A stretch of DNA of 64,000 nt from Trametopsis cervina (taxonomy: Eukaryota > Basidiomycota > Agaricomycetes > Polyporales > Irpicaceae): the NCBI GenBank assembly GCA_022385755.1, contig MU278350.1, forward strand, positions 563,965 through 627,964, written 5' to 3'. Below, piece by piece: positions 61,918 through 64,000 of this stretch; the first letter of the stretch is position 1; each line of letters opens with the position of its first letter. The notes under the pieces are model-generated. The model was given only the letters and a program-made list of their open reading frames with translations, did not search any database and was not told the DNA's origin. Position numbers and translations under genes: made by a program.

Positions 61918-64000
61918 TTACGCGGCTGGACATCCTCCACAGAGACCCGGAACACAGCCGATACAGCTGGCAACCCCGATTCCCCATGTACGCAGTACCA
62001 GAGAGACGATACTGACGACGCCTTCGCCCAAAACGAACCCGCTAGCGATGATAATGAGCCTGATTCCTCCCTTCTCCTTTCCGTAGTGTCGATAATACAG
62101 AAATTCCACCACTCCTCCGATCAAACGTGCGAGCGAGAACGAAGGGGTATTGAGGAAACCGATGGCAAAGGCCACGCCTGACGGTATCCATTTGGCCCAT
62201 GGATGATCGCGCCTTGACGCGTAGGTCTTCGCAGCTGCGATAACACCGAATAACAGTGCAGACCCGATCATAAAAATGTTGCTTTTTTCTGGCAGCTGCC
62301 CATCGCCTGTTCATGCGTGAGTCATTTCCACAACTCATCCAGGGAAGCTGACATACGGAGCAGACGAGCCAAACCAAGCCAAACGTACGCCGTGGGAGCC
62401 GGGAAAGATGGTCCTGGTATCACGTATGCCCGATTGTACAAGGAAAATGCGATGGAGGTGACGAAAATCGACAAAGTAGAGCCAATCAGCTGGCCGTAGA
62501 ACTGCGCACGAGGTGAGGCGCGAAGGAGATGACCCGTTTTTAAATCTTGCATGAGGTCTCCGGCTCTGTTTGATTAATCAGCTATCGTACAGAGGCAGCC
62601 CTGTGATTTCCTCACTGTTGTGCACCAGCCTCGGCAACACCTCCCGCAATGATGTTTGCAACAATATTGCCAGGCTGGATCCAAGCGAAAAGCAACTGGC
62701 TGATTTTGCCCAATCCACTGACTGGATTCAGATCGGTCTCACCCAGTGCACGTACGCTGTATTCGTGATAAGTATACAACATCCAGACACCCGTAAAAAC
62801 TCACCCGAGAACACTCAGTAGCGCGCCAAGTAAGTAACCGACGACGGTGGCCCACGGTTTGATCCCCTCATCCCCGAATACCAGCCAAACCAACAGCGTT
62901 CCAATAATTATACTGCCGCCAGTGCCCCAAAGAACCCAGCTCAAAGGAACGAGGCGATCGTCTGTTTCAACTTCTTTGTCTTCCTTCCGACTGCCTGTCG
63001 GATCAGACAATGACAGTGAGATGCGACTGGGAAGGAGCTTCTGGACAATTATTTCACAGATGACGGGGATCAAGGAAACCAAGCTGTCAGTGCACATGAT
63101 AGCGAGTGAGATCCACAGGATCCACCCCCGAGAACCGGTCGTCATATCACCAACAGGGCCAGGAGCCCAGCCTGAGTTTTTGGCAAGCGGCGAAAGAAAG
63201 CCCCATCCCACCAACATGCCCTGTTGTGTATTGATCTATCAGCCTACGGACCCGGGGTACGAGACAGGTGCTTACCAAATTCATGCTGAGAGTCGTAGGA
63301 AACCCCATAATTATTCCTATATTTATGATTTATCAGAGTGCTATTTGGCAAGTAAAATGCATCCTCACCTTGTCCGATATACGACAAGCTTGGGGTGAAT
63401 GTCCAAAGCCACTCCTCAGCAAAGTAGCGACCGAACAAGGGCACGGAGAATATAACTGGGAAAAAGTAGGCTGCAAGCTACTGAAGATTAGCTTCACACT
63501 TGTAGACTGTAAGTGTGGGATATCATACAGTCATTGCCCCTGACGCAGCAAAACTCCATATTAATGCGGCCCAGCCTTCCTGTTTCACTTCAGTGCCCTC
63601 CAATTCCGGATTGGCGAGGAGCTCGGAGTCCTCCGCCTGTGGAAGTTCATCGGAATGTGCGTGGTTTGCGTCGTCTTGGTCGAGCTCTTGATACCCTCGG
63701 CGTCGACGTACAGAGGTATCCGGAGGCGGAAGTTGATGGAGCACGGCGATCAGCTGAGCAGTAGCGGTACCCGAAGGAAATGCAAGTTGCTCGTCAACGA
63801 TCTAAGAATGTGATGAGTTTCTGCATGGAAATAGAATCCACTGAATATCCACTTACTACTTGTTTGCGCAACGGCGGAGACAAGAAGACGCTGGAGTACG
63901 TGTGGCCATCAGCGCGGTAGAATGAGATTTACGGAACTATGCTACCCGAAAAACGCCACAGCGCAAGACCATCCTATCGCCGAAAGCCATGACAGCTTCA
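61918..64000 (-). CDS. OPT-family oligopeptide transporter, N-terminus off window
   Basis: C-terminal part of a proton-coupled oligopeptide (or metal-chelate) transporter of the OPT family, YSL-like branch. Minus-strand exons from the right edge: 64000-63946 (open to the right), 63890-63857, 63801-63529, 63477-63369, 63316-63276, 63220-62805, 62756-62616, 62565-62357 and 62306-61918. Seen: FLSPPLRKQVIVDEQLAFPS with GTATAQLI, YFFPVIFSVPLFGRYFAEEW, GIIMGFPTTLSMN, GWGFLSPLAKNSGWAPG, VRALGETDLNPVSGLGK, GGVAEAGAQQAGDLMQDLKT with GHLLRASPRAQFYGQLIGS, and DHPWAKWIPSGVAFAIGF. The last 15 residues are Cys/Gly-rich (ASCIGCVPGLCGGCPAA), which could bind metal. Substrate is not readable; at least eight introns interrupt it. 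Confidence 0.9.

Overview
The window is nuclear DNA of a filamentous basidiomycete, most likely an agaricomycete. Protein-coding genes are packed on both strands. Almost all are cut by many 45-70 nt GT-AG introns, several exons are only 8-19 nt, and the protein set is typically fungal (GATOR1/SEACIT subunit, YVC1 channel, PHO84-type permease, PPE1, TIM13, RIX7, DPB11/Rad4, NBS1, GH18 chitinase, OPT transporter). I found no transposon, viral segment, CRISPR array or bacterial-type operon. Exon structures below were built by hand from reading frame, splice consensus and family motifs; exon sums keep the frame in every model except where uncertainty is stated.

Layout. 1-9.4 kb: 3' end of NPR3 (+), an extended-SDR epimerase (-), YVC1 vacuolar cation channel (+), a YANK/STK32-type AGC kinase (-), and a macrodomain ADP-ribose hydrolase (+). 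9.4-15.7 kb: an unrecognised coding-like stretch, an MFS sugar transporter (+) and a membrane-anchored S33/TAP-like serine peptidase (+). 15.7-20.4 kb: a 4.8 kb stretch with no credible gene, upstream of a PHO84-type phosphate transporter (20.4-22.4 kb, +). 23.6-31 kb: a small hydrophilic ORF, a DHDPS/HOGA-like aldolase (-), a peroxisomal-type SCP2 protein (+), the mitochondrial dynamin MGM1 (-) and a RAD51 paralogue (+). 31-42 kb: TMS1/SERINC (-), a DUF1748 small protein (-), a heme-less sulfite oxidase (+), an FSP1/AIFM2-like oxidoreductase (+) and a GH18 chitinase with a chitin-binding tail (+). 42-58 kb: mitoribosomal uL30m (-), an intron-bearing tRNA-Asp(GTC) (+), DPB11/TopBP1 (+), RIX7/NVL (+), PPE1 (-), NBS1 (+), TIM13 (-) and JJJ1 (+). 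58-64 kb: a Ser-rich single-pass membrane protein (+) and an OPT transporter (-) that runs off the right edge.

Shared themes. Three genome-maintenance genes (RAD51 paralogue, DPB11, NBS1) lie within 25 kb. Two cytosolic pre-60S ribosome factors (RIX7 and JJJ1) lie within 11 kb. Mitochondrial genes (MGM1, uL30m, TIM13) and nutrient or vacuole functions (NPR3, YVC1, PHO84, sugar and oligopeptide transporters) recur. Several pairs are head-to-head over 200-460 bp (MGM1/RAD51 paralogue, aldolase/SCP2, PPE1/NBS1, TIM13/JJJ1), so they probably share promoters. I see no clear novel system. The points most worth checking are the 4.8 kb gene-free block with hairpins, the unrecognised coding-like stretch at 9.4-9.9 kb, the micro-exons and GC-AG intron, and the acidic repeat tail of NBS1.
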